Below, piece after piece: positions 10,160 through 21,169 of a DNA stretch of 64,000 bases. The stretch is taken from the NCBI GenBank assembly GCA_035610365.1, contig CM069433.1, forward strand, positions 173,554,882-173,618,881, written 5' to 3'. This DNA comes from Aquatica leii. Its lineage: Eukaryota; Arthropoda; Insecta; Coleoptera; Lampyridae. Made by a program: the position numbers and the translations under genes. The first letter of the stretch is position 1, and each line of letters begins with the position of its first letter. The notes beneath the pieces were generated by a model. The model had not been told where the DNA came from. It was given only the letters and a program-made list of their open reading frames with translations, and searched no databases.

Positions 10160-11490
10160 TCGATAAACGTTTTTTGACAAATTATTTACTTGCTTATATA
10201 TTTTATTACTATGTCAACAAATGTTTACCATACCTTCATAATATATTAATATTCTTCGACACTCTTATAACAGTTTTATTTTTGCCAAGTATACAAAAAT
10301 TCGTGTTTTTTTTTCTAAACTACAAATAGATTTGTATAAAAATTAAATAATCTAAACGGACCAAGAAAAATAGTAACGCATTGATAATTTTTTTATTTAA
10401 AAATTTGATTTTTATTTGAATACTAAAGAAAGCAATTTTATTGAATATTTATAAAACGAGATGAAACGTGATTTAACACTGATACATTTCTTTAAAATGT
10501 TTATACAATTTATACTTTAAATTATAAAGTCAAATAAGCAGAATTAAAGAAAAACTCAGTATTGATGTTTGCAAAGAATTACCGTGATAGTCGTTTTTAA
10601 TCTTATTTAGAAAGTTTCTCGAAAAGTTTTAGCAAAGTACGTATACCCGCAATGAACCAATTTTTGTTCTACACGGTTAAATCCACAGCTACCAAACTGT
10701 AAATAATTTATAGACTCTTCTTATTACTGTATTCAAATGAAAAAATACATTTTAGTGTAATCAGAAATATTTCTTTTATCTAATTCATTTACTTAAAATT
10801 ATATATATTTTTTCTAATTATTTTTTTATTGTGTATATGTAGTAAAACTATGGTAACATTTACAACTCAATTCAAATATATTTTTCTAACAAAGGTTACT
10901 TGGCAATGTCGAAATACCTGGCTTACAGTATATTGCCGGACACCGTTGTACAATAAAAACAAAGTAGTTTCCAGCTGAAATTAAAACATAACAAGACACT
11001 CTTTGTGACATGCTGCAACTCTAGATAATAAAATTACATATAACGTGAATAATAACAAAATAAAATTTACACGTAAATTACTTTGATAAAATGTAACAAA
11101 AGATTCAATGTTAATTAAAGTTATTTTTGTTAAAAACAAAATTAAGTTTTCTAACTGTATTGTGATGGATTTGTCAAATAGTTTTGGGCTTACACACACA
11201 TATTATACAAACTAACGTTCATATAATTATTACTAAAAGTGAATACAATCACAGTAAAATTATTAAAATCATATTACTTTTTAAGTTAAGTTAAGTAATG
11301 TCATTGACTCCTTTACTGCAATGAAGCAAGAATTAAAAATTAGAAATAAGGAATTACAATTAAAAATACTGCAAATGGAAATAGACAATCCAAGTATAAA
11401 TTTTAATATGCCTAGTTAATAATGTTTAGATAAATAATTATTTTTATAGTAATGCAGTAGTCATAAATTTTTTAATTAAAGTTATTTGCA
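10160..11490. other. AT-rich stretch without recognisable genes
   Basis: Only short spurious frames on both strands. No inverted ends, tandem array or protein homology seen. Confidence 0.6.
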
Positions 11491-11499
11491 ATAAAATTG

Positions 11500-12308
11500 T
11501 CTCTAAGTCTCTAGAAGAGTTTCGGCAGCTTTCTGAACCAAACTTTTAATTTGAGCTTGGTACACTTGTTGAAGATGAGCATCTCCAAATCTCATTTTTA
11601 AACGTGAAATTTAGAGTTCGTAATTTTCTTGCAGGTGGTCAGGAACAGTTTATAAAATTCCAAGCGTTTCTCTACGTAAGGACACTATTAAAGACGTCGA
11701 TTTCTGCTTGTTTCTCTAACCATTACCTGTAGCTCCGGCTTCAAACTACTTGTAGTAGGTTGATATTGGCACTTTACCATCAAATTTTGGAGGTACAACT
11801 TTAATCGTGTGAATAGCTTCTTCCCAATGGTCCATTATTAAATCTTCACTCGTGACATTTCTTTCGCCGTGACAATTCATTCGATTTATTTTTTCTTCAA
11901 GTAGTTTCATTCTTATTTGTCCTCTATTGCTTCTATTTTCTCATTCATAGATTGTTTTCCGTTTTCCAAAACTTTGCATATATCTTTTCCTAAATTTAAC
12001 ATGTCTGCTTAAGTTTCCTCTTGAACAATCTTGATTTAATTTTCTATGCTCGTTCGTATTTCTTCTTTTAAACTTCTAAAATTTTCCTTCATTTTCTGGG
12101 AAAGTTCGGACAGTATTTCTTCTATTTTCCTAGAATTCTCTTCCGTTTTCTGAAAATACTCGGATAGTTTTTCTTCCACTTTCTGAAAATTTTCGCACAG
12201 TTTTTCTTGGATATTTTTAATCATTGATTCTTGACTATTTCCATTTTGGTTTGATAACGAGTTACCGACATAAGTTATGTATAACACTAATAAAAAGTTT
12301 AAATACAT
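11500..12308 (-). pseudogene. LTR-retrotransposon Gag relic
   Basis: The first 90 codons (from ATG 12308) encode a hydrophobic start and a long heptad-repeat coiled coil (KIQEKL/EKLSEYFQK/EEILSELSQK pattern). After frameshifts the strand reads PPKFDGKVPISTYYK, then a stretch ending in QENYEL, then MRFGDAHLQQVYQAQIKSLVQ. This is the N-terminal Gag core typical of insect Ty3/gypsy elements (P.FDG...W..Y..QFE...). Several stops are present. The zinc knuckles expected downstream were not found. Confidence 0.55.
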
Positions 12309-12369
12309 TACTTTAACGAAATGGAACAGCTAGAAATTACACGCTATAAACAAACATGCAAATTGCGAA

Positions 12370-13085
12370 CTAAAGCAATGCAATGGTAAAAATAACAGTT
12401 CTCTTTTCAGTGGCGGGTTTGTAAGTTACTACGCGAGTAATACGATCACTACGTGGAAGCAATATCTTAACTTTAGCAATGCGCAATTGATACGGACGAA
12501 AATTTTTATCATTGAAGATTTCGAGATCCCCTTCTTCTAAACTTGTAGCATTCTGTTGGCATTTTTGACGGCGTTGCATTTCGTTCAAGTATTCGAATGA
12601 CCATCGTTGTCAAAAAAGCTGATGAAGTTTTTGCATTAGCTCGTATCAGATTAACTGATTATTTGGTATTGTTTCTATATCTGCGTCTGTAGCTTCAGTT
12701 AACAGTCTACCCACCAAGAAGTGAGCGGGAGTGAGAGTATTCAGATTGTTTGGATCAGTTGTCAGAAGCCAAAGCGGTCTGGAGTTTATTACAGCTTCTA
12801 TCTAAGTTAACAATATGCACAGTTCTTTTATTTCACTGCTTACAGTGAATCAAATACAAGCTCCAAGTTTTGTGGTGAAGTAAACAAAAACACAGATATA
12901 AGTTTTAAAGGTTTTGTAAGTTTTTGCTTTGCGATCGCGTGTCATTATTAGACTAGCGTAGTCTAATCCAATATAAAGAAGTGGAAATGAATGGTAAATA
13001 CGCAGATGCGGCAGATTTCCTATTATAAGATTAATAAATCTGGGCAAAGAACAAAAGAATTTAGTTTTGTCTTGACAAAAAGATA
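12370..13085 (-). pseudogene. BEL/Pao Pol: integrase remnants and C-terminal domain
   Basis: In order on the minus strand: NLIIGNLPHLRIYHSFPLLY and IGLDYA (start of the BEL integrase core), then FKTYICVFVYFTTKLGAC. A deletion removes the rest of the catalytic core. Then INSRPLWLLTTDPNNLNTLT and PAHFLVGRLLTEA follow, the conserved integrase C-terminal motif of BEL/Pao. Last comes the 12370-12588 frame with GDLEIF...RIAKVKILLPRSDRITRVV, the terminal DUF5641-type domain. Stops and a missing DDE segment make it dead. It continues the BEL RT/RNase H part at 14000-15010, separated by a PLE insertion. Confidence 0.75.
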
Positions 13086-13094
13086 AAACTCTTT

Positions 13095-13310
13095 CGAACT
13101 ATAGCAAACAAAAAAACCCGCATGCAAAACACGTATATGTTCGTGTTGTAATATGAGTTTGGTGGGATGATCTTTACCATTAAAAAGTTTTTCTTATACA
13201 ACGATCATGTTCTGAAATGCAGTAATGACATAACGACCGGTTTCAGCAATGTAGACTAAACCACATAAACAAGGAATTTGGTATACACCTTGAGATGAAA
13301 GTGTAGGAAA
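13095..13310 (-). pseudogene. PLE GIY-YIG endonuclease, N-terminal half (minus strand)
   Basis: The minus strand reads GVYQIPCLCGLVYIAETGRY then VITAFQNM. This is a PLE-type GIY-YIG endonuclease start (G.Y.IPC.CG..YIG.TGR); the second YIG glycine is alanine here. It breaks off near 13150. A plus-strand PLE piece begins right beside it at GRFVITR, so two PLE copies meet head-to-head within the endonuclease domain. Confidence 0.65.
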
Positions 13311-13316
13311 TTTGTA

Positions 13317-13646
13317 ACCGGTCGTTTTGTCATTACTCGCATTTCAGAATACGTTCGTTGTATAAGAAAAAGGTATATTTTCAAGTCTGCGGTTGCTGAA
13401 CATCATTTTACTACAGGTCACAAGATAGATTTTGATAATGTTTCGTTGATTGCCAAATCTCCATTCTTTTTCAACAGAAAATTCCGAGAAAGCATAGAAA
13501 TCATCAAACATTCCAATAACTTCAATCGCGATCATGGTTTCGAGCTATCCCCTCTTTGGTACCCTGTCATTAGTCATTTATCGAAAACACGCCCCTTATC
13601 AACCGTAACACAATCTTTTCCTTTATATACGGAGACTATTTCTTCT
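13317..13646 (+). pseudogene. PLE GIY-YIG endonuclease, C-terminal half
   Basis: Starting at TGRFVITRISEYVRC, the translation runs (with one shift) through VAEHHFTTGHKIDFDNVSLI and AKSPFFFNRKFRESIEI to HSNNFNRDHGFELSPLWYPV. These are the signature residues of the PLE endonuclease C-terminus (RE.IEI..H..NFNRD.G..LSP.W.PV). The catalytic glutamate appears as the RE.IEI block. The coding end is followed directly by the PLE terminal region, as expected. The reverse transcriptase part is absent. Confidence 0.75.
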
Positions 13647-13990
13647 TAAGTCACTTCTACGGAGTTTAGAATCTGACTTCGTTCACAAGTTCATTACCTA
13701 ACTCGGTAGTGTTTTTTTGTTAGATTTTCGTTTGTTTTTTCAAGTTATCGTTTTCTTTCTTACCTTTTCAGAGTCAGATTATGGCTTGTTTCACAAGTAA
13801 ATAACCTAATTTTTGAGAAGTTCTTAGTAAGATTTCGGTTGCTGGTTTGAGTTTTGCGATTTATCTCACGACCTGATGAAGCCCCTTACGAAAGTGGGCG
13901 AAACCTTGGCAACTTTGGTTACAACAATTACACGGTCCAAATCCGGAAGACATTCTTATCTTAGTATAGATTCCGGCCCTGGAAGCTTTT
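13647..13990 (+). repeat. PLE 3' terminal region
   Basis: Contains the same CTTTCTTACCTTTT, GATTTTCGTTTG and CTGATGAAGCCCCTTACG blocks as the dimer at 3765-4340. It ends near 13990 where BEL/Pao sequence resumes. Confidence 0.7.
13873..13937 (+). ncRNA. Hammerhead-like core in the PLE terminus, best-preserved plus-strand copy
   Basis: CTGATGA at 13873, stem II GCCC/GGGC, GAAAC at 13900-13904, and CGGTC at 13933-13937. AC after GAA could pair with GU of GGUC as stem III, placing cleavage after that C. Stem I pairing is poor in this copy. Confidence 0.5.
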
Positions 13991-13999
13991 GCTATTACA

Positions 14000-15010
14000 G
14001 AGGATTTCCCACACGCGGAATACCTTGGTCATCCAGAAATAGACTTAAACACAACAATCGATTTTTTTATTCTAGTTCTTTGTTGGAATGTTTTAATTTC
14101 TTTAAAGAAATACCTGTGAGAGTTTAAAACATGTTCAAAAGTGTGTAAGTGAGTAATTTATAATAAGAAATATTTGAAGTTACGAGAGTAGACAAATTGG
14201 GTTTGGTTTCGAACAACTTTACTAAATTTATGTTTGGAATAAGCTATAGATCAGAAGTGTGGGATAACAAAAGAGGGCCATGCCATAATAATCTAATTTT
14301 TTTAATTTAGAAAGAGATATGCGATAGTAGGTCAGCTGGACTCTCATTAGTAGCGACATGTCTCTAAAAAATGTTTTCAGCAATTTCTTGAATTTTGACA
14401 ACCCTATTACATACAAACATTTTTAATGAAAGTAAAGAAGCCGAATCCACCAAATAACAATTGAAGAATCAGTCTAAAGGAAGCATTGATTAAAATTTAA
14501 TCTTAAAGTACCTTTGGTATTGTAGAACGATTGCGTCATTTCTGAGGCGGCTAAGGCGTGGAACAGTAATTAATTTTAGAGGTGCTACTCTGGATTTTGA
14601 ACGAAGTTGAGTAAGTATTTGACTATAAGTGGTGATCTAACCCACATAGAAGCACGCACTATAAAATATCGTGTCAGCAACAGAAAATCTATGCAACTCT
14701 ATTTAGATAAGTTACAAAGAATTATTCTAGGAATTGCTATTAAATTGGCTGTTTAAAGATCATTTTTATAGTTGGAAATTTAGAAAAAATGAAATTAAAA
14801 AGTGGTTCGTCCCACGATACTTTTTCTAGCCACAGTGTTTGGATCAGAATTTTTGCTTGTATAGTGGACGAACCAAGTGAGCTTAAGGTATCACGAATAT
14901 GAAAAATTTCCGATAAAATTGAACGTTTGATCAGTGCGACGTTTTGTGAAGGAATTTGATTACAAGAAACAGAAAACAAAAACACGTCTTTTTGAAATCT
15001 CAAATCTGGT
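14000..15010 (-). pseudogene. BEL/Pao Pol: reverse transcriptase tail and RNase H
   Basis: In minus-strand order: QKDVFLFSVSCNQIPSQNVA, then IKRSILSEIFHIRDTLSSLG and AKILIQTLWLEKVSWDEPL (the BEL RT connection). Next come ELHRFSVADTIFYSACFYV and SKSRVAPLKLITVPRL (RNase H start), FVCNRVVKIQEI, RHVATNESPADLLSH and LLWHGPLLL, and finally LSLFLDDQGIPRVGNPL before the integrase. All are hallmark BEL/Pao blocks. It is split over frames with several stops. The integrase end lies at 12370-13085. Confidence 0.75.
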
Positions 15011-15133
15011 CAAAAGTATTTGATTGTAATGCATTACCGAGTATTAATGAAGGTGACTTGAAATTACTTGTTGCGCTTCATTTGGCCAGTTCTCTTAGAC
15101 TATTGCTTCATTGACTTTTATTTCTATTTCTGC

Positions 15134-16020
15134 TTACTCGCGTAAAGGATCGGGTTCAGGTAAATTATTCTTCACACAGATGTTATTCAACACACTACAG
15201 GCACAAATTATGTTTGCAGCATCAATGTGGTCATAGTGTAGTGTTCTATGACGCAAAAGACAGCGAAATCTCATTTTCATTGTGCCAATACAACTTTCCA
15301 CAGAGTTTCTAACTGATGTAAGTCCTGCTGTGTATTGTCCCTGTGGTGTGTTAGGTAAAGCACCAACAATTGGTGTAAATAGCCATGGTTGTCGAGGATA
15401 GCCAAAATCTCCTATCAACCAGGACGATCTCTCATTTAGAATATTATATAAGCATTTCAAATAAAAAAAAATATATATAGTCTACTTTCTATACATTGCT
15501 GTCTTAAGTACTGTTGTATAACAGATGTCCAAATAACAGCGTCATGTACCGACTCGGGATATCGTGCATTGACTGCCAACAAATTCATGTCAGCATCACA
15601 TACAACCTGAACATTAATGCTATGATAACTTTTTCTGTTAAGATAAACAAGCGCTGGAAACTGTACATCCTCGGTAGAGGGTGCCACAATACCCACATGA
15701 GTTAAACGAAATTTTCTCATAAAAACGCAGTTTTATGGATTGTTTTTCTTGTGCAATGGTGGGAAACATCACCCATGTATCTAATAAATGTGTGTATATT
15801 ACATTTGAAACAATTTTGATGCATCGGCTCACACTTGCTTGGCTCAAACCAAACATGTAATTTGTACGAACAGACTTTTGGTATGAACCATGAGCATAAA
15901 AAAAGTGCTGATAAAACTTTTAGTACTGATGGAATAGCACTCATTCTTTCACTTTCCAAATGCGGGCTTAAGATATTACACAAATTTCTAGCCAGTTCAG
16001 GTGTTAGTCTAAATATTTGA
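15134..16020 (-). pseudogene. PIF/Harbinger-type transposase (HARBI1-like nuclease), frameshifted
   Basis: The order on the minus strand is an N-terminal RLTPELARNLCNILSPHLES-like region, FGLSQASVSRCIKIVSNVIY, THVGIVAPSTED, FPALVYLNRKSYHSINVQVV and CDADMNLLAVNARYPESVHD. Then GDFGYPRQPWLFTPI and VESCIGTMKMRFRCLLRHR close the nuclease. The second catalytic Asp (GDFGYP) and the Glu (VESCIG) are present; the first Asp, expected just before THVGI, is lost. Two to three frameshifts divide it. The MYB-like partner protein was not seen nearby. Confidence 0.8.
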
Positions 16021-17108
16021 ATAAAATTTTCTTTGGGTATATAAAAGGATCACTAGTATCTCTTTCATTTCATTATGTTTTATATCAAATATCATAATGA
16101 ATCGTATATGTTACTTACTTCTTAAAATTCTCTTCTCCTTCAATGGCCATCAACAGATGTACAAAATGATCGATTAGTTTAAAATCGAATATGATATATA
16201 ACCACTTTCGTTTAGATCAATACGTCAATTTTTTATGTTTCTATTGTTGTTTTGTCAAACGGTCAAACTGTTTATCGTGAACTTACAATATGTACGAATT
16301 CGTTGAGTCGCTTACGACAGCCCACAATTGTATTCGTTTACAAACTGTATTATAACGAATGCTAACAATGTTGTCAAGGAATTTATAACCAAATTAAAAC
16401 GTACTGAATACGATTTTTAAAAAATTTACGAAACTCGAATCAAAACGATCGTTATAGCCTAACGAAAAACTTACAGAATAGGGCTGTTAGTATGGTTGTG
16501 GTCATTATGACCGCTAAAATTATTTCTTAATCAGCATATGTTGACAAATGTTTATACATTTATATTAATCGCAAATAAGATTCCAAGTAAGTTAAATAGT
16601 TAGAATAATGATATTTTCAATAACTACACATTTCAAAAAATTAGTAAGTGTAAATATTCGTGGACATTGCATCAAAAAATATCTTACTGAAGCCAAACTC
16701 CGATATGAAAATGATAATTTATTTTTGTACGATTACGATGGTGATAATTGTAGTGATAATAGTGTAATGTCATTGAAAAAGGGTACATCCTACATCTTGG
16801 AAGATGCATTGTCAAGCACCAGTAATGTTGATCCAGTATTTCAGAAACATTAAACTCTAGTGCAGAATACGATGCTTAGAGAAGAAACTGGCCCAACCGG
16901 ATATGGTAAACAAGCGTTGAATATACTTGTGCAAGTTCTTGGAGGCTTTATTTTATAATTCAAAGCTGCGTATTATTAGACAGTGCACTAAAGCTGAAGC
17001 AAGTAGATAATTGAAGGGTAGTTCATGAACAACTTTTCTAGAAAATTGTGGGATATATGGTGCTAAAAACTTTTCATGGATCAATTATAGAACAAAACAT
17101 GAGGTTTA
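16021..17108. other. Intergenic stretch with one small unrecognised ORF
   Basis: Apart from the 81-codon frame at 16608-16853 (next entry) I see no gene, repeat end or array here. Confidence 0.5.
16608..16853 (+). CDS. 81-codon ORF of unknown origin
   Basis: ATG 16608 to TAA 16853. The product starts MIFSITTHFKKLVSVNIRG, is acidic in the middle (YDYDGDNCSDNS) and has no recognised domain. Further plausible codons follow the stop in other frames (EETGPTGYGKQALNI), so it may be the start of a decayed longer gene rather than a real small gene. Confidence 0.2.
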   Translation: MIFSITTHFKKLVSVNIRGHCIKKYLTEAKLRYENDNLFLYDYDGDNCSDNSVMSLKKGTSYILEDALSSTSNVDPVFQKH

Positions 17109-17796
17109 ATTTTTTTTGTGCTTCCGTCCGTTTTGACGTATTTTACAGACATCATAATCGGCCGGAAATTTTACTTTTCCGGCCTAGGTCGGTAAAGTTG
17201 TTACAAGCTTTTGGTATTACGAACCTTGCACGGCCAAACTCACAATAGTCGGTGAGAGGGTAGGTTCACAAAAAAAATATATAAAAGATGTTTCAGGGCG
17301 CCAGAGCTTATCCCAAAGTCATACTTCTGTCTGCTCACAACAGAATGGTGTAGAACTTGTAACAATTCGAAGATTCGTAATCCCTCTACTCAGCTGTTCG
17401 AGTAGCCCAAACTGATTCGTAGGAAATAATAAGCACACAAAAAAAAAGAATTAACAACTTTAATCGCCCTCAGTCTATCATTAACAGTTATCACAGTTGA
17501 AGTTGTATTAAGTAACAGTCATTACACCCCACAGTTGGAGTTATTAAAGACTAGAAAAATTTACATTAAATATTTATAACGGTATTAACGTTTGAGTTCG
17601 GAATAGTCAATTTAGAGAATTATAGAAACAAGAAAAGTTAAGATCTCGATGCCTACAACATCGGCAACCCACCACACACAATTATAAACAACCGAGATAT
17701 ATGTTTTTCAACTACATACAATATGCGAAACATTGATTTCCCTGATGTTAAATACCCTAATAGTAGCTACGCGTTATACTTATTTACTAACGTTAA

Positions 17797-19239
17797 CCTT
17801 TTAATGACCAACGTTCCCAAAATGGGAACATAGTTTAACAATTTTTTCTGTAAAGATTGGTCACGCACTTGGCATTGTTTTATACAATGTAATATTCTAT
17901 AAGCTGTTAACTTTTATCTATAATTTTTATAGTTATATCAACAAGTAATTTTTTAAATTAGAACGTTATAAATTTTGTCGTTTTGTGCATTTTTAAGTTT
18001 TGATTTTGTTTTCTATATTTTATTGTCATTTACTGTATTTATAATAATTTGCTACTTGATAATGTCTTAATATATACCGAACAATTCATTTCAGTGTTTA
18101 CCTGGTCAAAAGTTATCAACGCATTCTAACAATTTCTTGGAAAGTTGGCCTGTCCCAATTTGGGAACGTTGGACTGTTTAGGGTAGGTCGGTAGGTGACT
18201 CACGCGTGTCTTGAAAACGATTTGTAGTTGAACAGTCCGATTAAACTACTTATTGTTTTGCGTCTCTTTTGTGATTGAAACATTTTGAAGAGTAGATGGT
18301 ACTAAGTTAGTGTACTCATTCTGTTTTTATTGCGATTATTGTCAAGCATACAGTTTCAATAGATCCAAAAATTTCTTACGGGTATGAATCTAATTTTCAG
18401 AACTAGTTTATATACTTACTTATAACGTTTCTAGAAAGTGTTCGTCTATAAAACAATTCCGCTTTTTGTGTGACGCCGTAGACGCCGTAGAAGCATCTAC
18501 CTCCAACAACGTACGTGATATTGAGTTATTACCTCCAGAATCGGGTGATAGTGAAATGCAAAGTGACGTATAGGAGAATAATGATGAAAATTTGGAAATA
18601 AGAGATCCTCCAAAAGAGGTATCTAGAAATATAGATCTACATGAAAGTAAAACAAGCAAGGAAGAAGAATCAGACAGTAGAGAGCCTCCTACAAAAAAAA
18701 AGAAAAACGTATTGGAAACGAACCGAAAACGTAGCTATCACGAATGTTGCATTTGAGCCTCAAAAAGTGGGTATGGAGCATGTCAGAAGAGTAAAGGGGG
18801 AACATAAAAAAGAAGTAACTCAGCTACATCTAATAAAAAAATATAATGAAAGGATGGGTAGGGTTGATCTACTAGATCGCGTTTGTTCTAGTTATCGCCC
18901 AAGACTGAGAGGTTACATAAAATGTATCTTTCAAATTTTATCATACAAAATAATTGTCTTTTTGAATTATTGTTTTTTTGTATTTTTCACCTGTAAGTTG
19001 TATCAGTAAAAAATGAAGGAAAATAGCTTAGCGAAATATTTTTGGCGTATGACGATTAGTACTCCTTACTGTATCCTTATACTGTCCAACGTTCCCAAAA
19101 TGGGAACGTACCTTTTTCAGTAATCGGAGAGGAATATTAAATTTTTGATAATGCTAGGTCACTTAGAATCATTTGCAGAGCCACTTCATAAAAGGACAAG
19201 AAGAAAATTATATTTTTTAGCGTCTCCGTCTTTAAAAGG
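17797..19239 (+). mobile_element. piggyBac-like element 1, internally deleted, with TTAA target
   Basis: TTAA lies at 17793-17796 and 19240-19243. The terminal repeats CCTTTTAATGAC and its inverse (one mismatch) sit just inside. The palindromic motif GTTCCCAAAATGGGAAC occurs near both ends and an inverted relative near 18153. Inside is a transposase missing its middle. Confidence 0.8.
18425..19009 (+). pseudogene. piggyBac transposase 1 with central deletion
   Basis: The N-terminal part (18430-18700) is acidic and serine-rich, as usual for piggyBac (DAVEAS...PPESGDSEMQSD...), followed by a lysine run that may be a nuclear signal. The frame starting 18641 then gives NVAITNVAFEPQKVGMEHVR and HLIKKYNERMGRVDLLDRV, containing the third catalytic Asp (G.VDLLD), and SYRPRLRG. 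The first two catalytic Asp are in the deleted segment, so it cannot be active. It ends in hydrophobic out-of-frame codons. Confidence 0.75.
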
Positions 19240-20408
19240 TTAAATTGAAATCCCACAGTTCGTGAGTAATTGTACGTGACCACGATATCTAAAGTAAATT
19301 CAAAACACTCAGGCAAAAAACTTCAGTATCCACTAGCCCGAAGAAAAACGTTTTTCTTCTTCAGTGGCCTGCAATAAAAGATTAATACGAATCGTGTCAC
19401 AATCCCCAACTCACAAAGATAGTTCAGCTAAAACAATTTTGCATTAAATAATTCATGAAATATATCTCAAAAGTAAACAAAACGTGCATCGACTACTGTA
19501 TGTAGTGAGAATCGAAAATAGGTGGTTATTAATATGATTAACGTCGTGTTATCCACGTGTAGTATAATTTTGCCCAGGACGGCTCCGCAAGACCCCAATT
19601 GCGCGGCTTGAAAATTGCCTTCCGCAAGCGCTCGAGTACGGCAACGTGATGCCTTATTTAGTAGTAGTTTACGATATCCATTTATCGAGAATATAACAGG
19701 TGCAAAATGAAGGAACGCAAAATAGCTGTCAAAAGGAAGACGAATTACAAACGAATTTTTACTAAAAGACGACTTTAGCTTACCCTGTAACGCCTCAAAG
19801 AAATTAGGTAATTAAATAATTATAAATGGTTTTCCATTATTTCCCAGATGGTAACGGATATATATCAATATTCACTAGTTACAGACCATTTTACATCATT
19901 CACATGTGACGACTTTCTACCAAATGACATCTAATGAGAAAAGGAACGTTAGAGGGCGTCAAAACCCGAATCCAATTTCATGTCGAAAACACATAGGCGT
20001 ACTTAATGAAAATTTCGACCGTAACAAAGTGTAATAGAATTTTATAACTAACAGATGGCACTAGTAATCATTAATCAGTTAAACGTCATCTGTCAATGTG
20101 TCAAATTTATTAACATACACCATTATCTGTGTTGTTGTTTAGAGTAGCACTAACAAAAAAATTTTTAAACAAATATAACAAATTTACTTATATCTTACAA
20201 TTGCTAAAAACAACAATGCTTTTATTTTCATATAAGTGAAATTGTAATAATATTATGTAATTGTCAAATTAATTTTAAAAACAATTGTGTTTCATCATTA
20301 CAGGTTTCAGTTTTATCAACATATGTTATTGAATTTTATTAAAAATCAATACTTACATAACTGCTTTTAATTAATTTATACTATAAAGGTCAGCACAAAA
20401 AATGTTGT

Positions 20409-20522
20409 GTATCACACGTCCTAAAAGTATTTTGCGAGTATTCGCTTTTGTAGGCCTCGGCTTCACCTCGGCCTACAAATATGCTTATATTCGCAAAATA
20501 ACACTTTCTGGACTAGTGATAC
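20409..20522. repeat. Terminal long hairpin of hairpin element copy 1
   Basis: GTATCAC...GTGATAC enclose ATTTTGCGAGTAT.../...ATTCGCAAAAT and TTGTAGGCC...GGCCTACAA around a short loop (TCGGCTTCACC), giving an imperfect stem of about 50 bp. Confidence 0.75.
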
Positions 20523-20540
20523 AAATAACTATTTTGTGAG

Positions 20541-21165
20541 ACATAAATTAAACCAAATAAAGCCATTGATTTGATTCGACTGGTAGAGATCGTAAACATT
20601 TTATAAGTTTGCTGCAGTATCTGTCCATCATTCAATATATGAGTAATAAATTTGGTATGAATTTTAAAATTGCAGCTGAAGTTGAAACAAAATATATATT
20701 GAATGGATTATCTTACTTGAGCAAAGACGATTCCAAATCAACTAATATAAACATATTATGATCAATTTAATGAAACCCTTTGTAAAAAAAAAGACGAGAA
20801 ATGTAACTGTAGATATTTTCTCTCAATTTAGCCAAAATTTTACCAAAAGAGTCAACATCACTAGTTGGAACTGTGACTTGAATTAGAAGGTTTATACCAT
20901 CTGTCAGATTAAATAAGCCATGTTCCACTTTTTATTTAATTTATATATAATAATTGTTACTACTTCTTAGGTAGGTACTTTTTACTTGAATGAATGTACC
21001 CATGCGTTCGCAAAAACGTAAATTAAAAAATTGAATTAATTTTGGTAAGGATCGTGCAGAATTCTTTATAAAATAACGGAGTGTTAGTTATTATGGTTTC
21101 ATAGTAAGCCCAGTTATGTATCTCTATCTAACTCGAAGCTAAAAAATGAAATAATGACCATGTTC
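20541..21165. other. No recognisable feature
   Basis: AT-rich sequence with short spurious frames only. Confidence 0.5.
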
Positions 21166-21169
21166 TCAT

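Larger units (their letters stand above)
17199..20026 (+). mobile_element. Solo LTR (TGTTACA ... GTAACA) with AAGT target duplication, itself holding a piggyBac
   Basis: The LTR starts TGTTACAAGC at 17199 and ends CGTAACA at 20026. AAGT precedes (17195-17198) and follows it (20027-20030). The undisturbed copy of the target at 29815 confirms the join. A GGGCGCCAG motif lies near 17300 as in its relatives. Removing the piggyBac leaves about 1.4 kb. No internal retrotransposon genes, so this is a recombined solo LTR. Confidence 0.8.
17109..20540 (+). mobile_element. Hairpin-ended element, copy 1, split by a solo LTR
   Basis: Left part 17109-17198 (GTGCTTCCGTCCGTTTTGAC, then a CGGCCGGAAA...TTTCCGGCC hairpin) and right part 20027-20535 together match the uninterrupted copy at 29735-30316. 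The right half ends in a long imperfect hairpin. No coding capacity; about 600 bp without the insertion. Confidence 0.75.
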
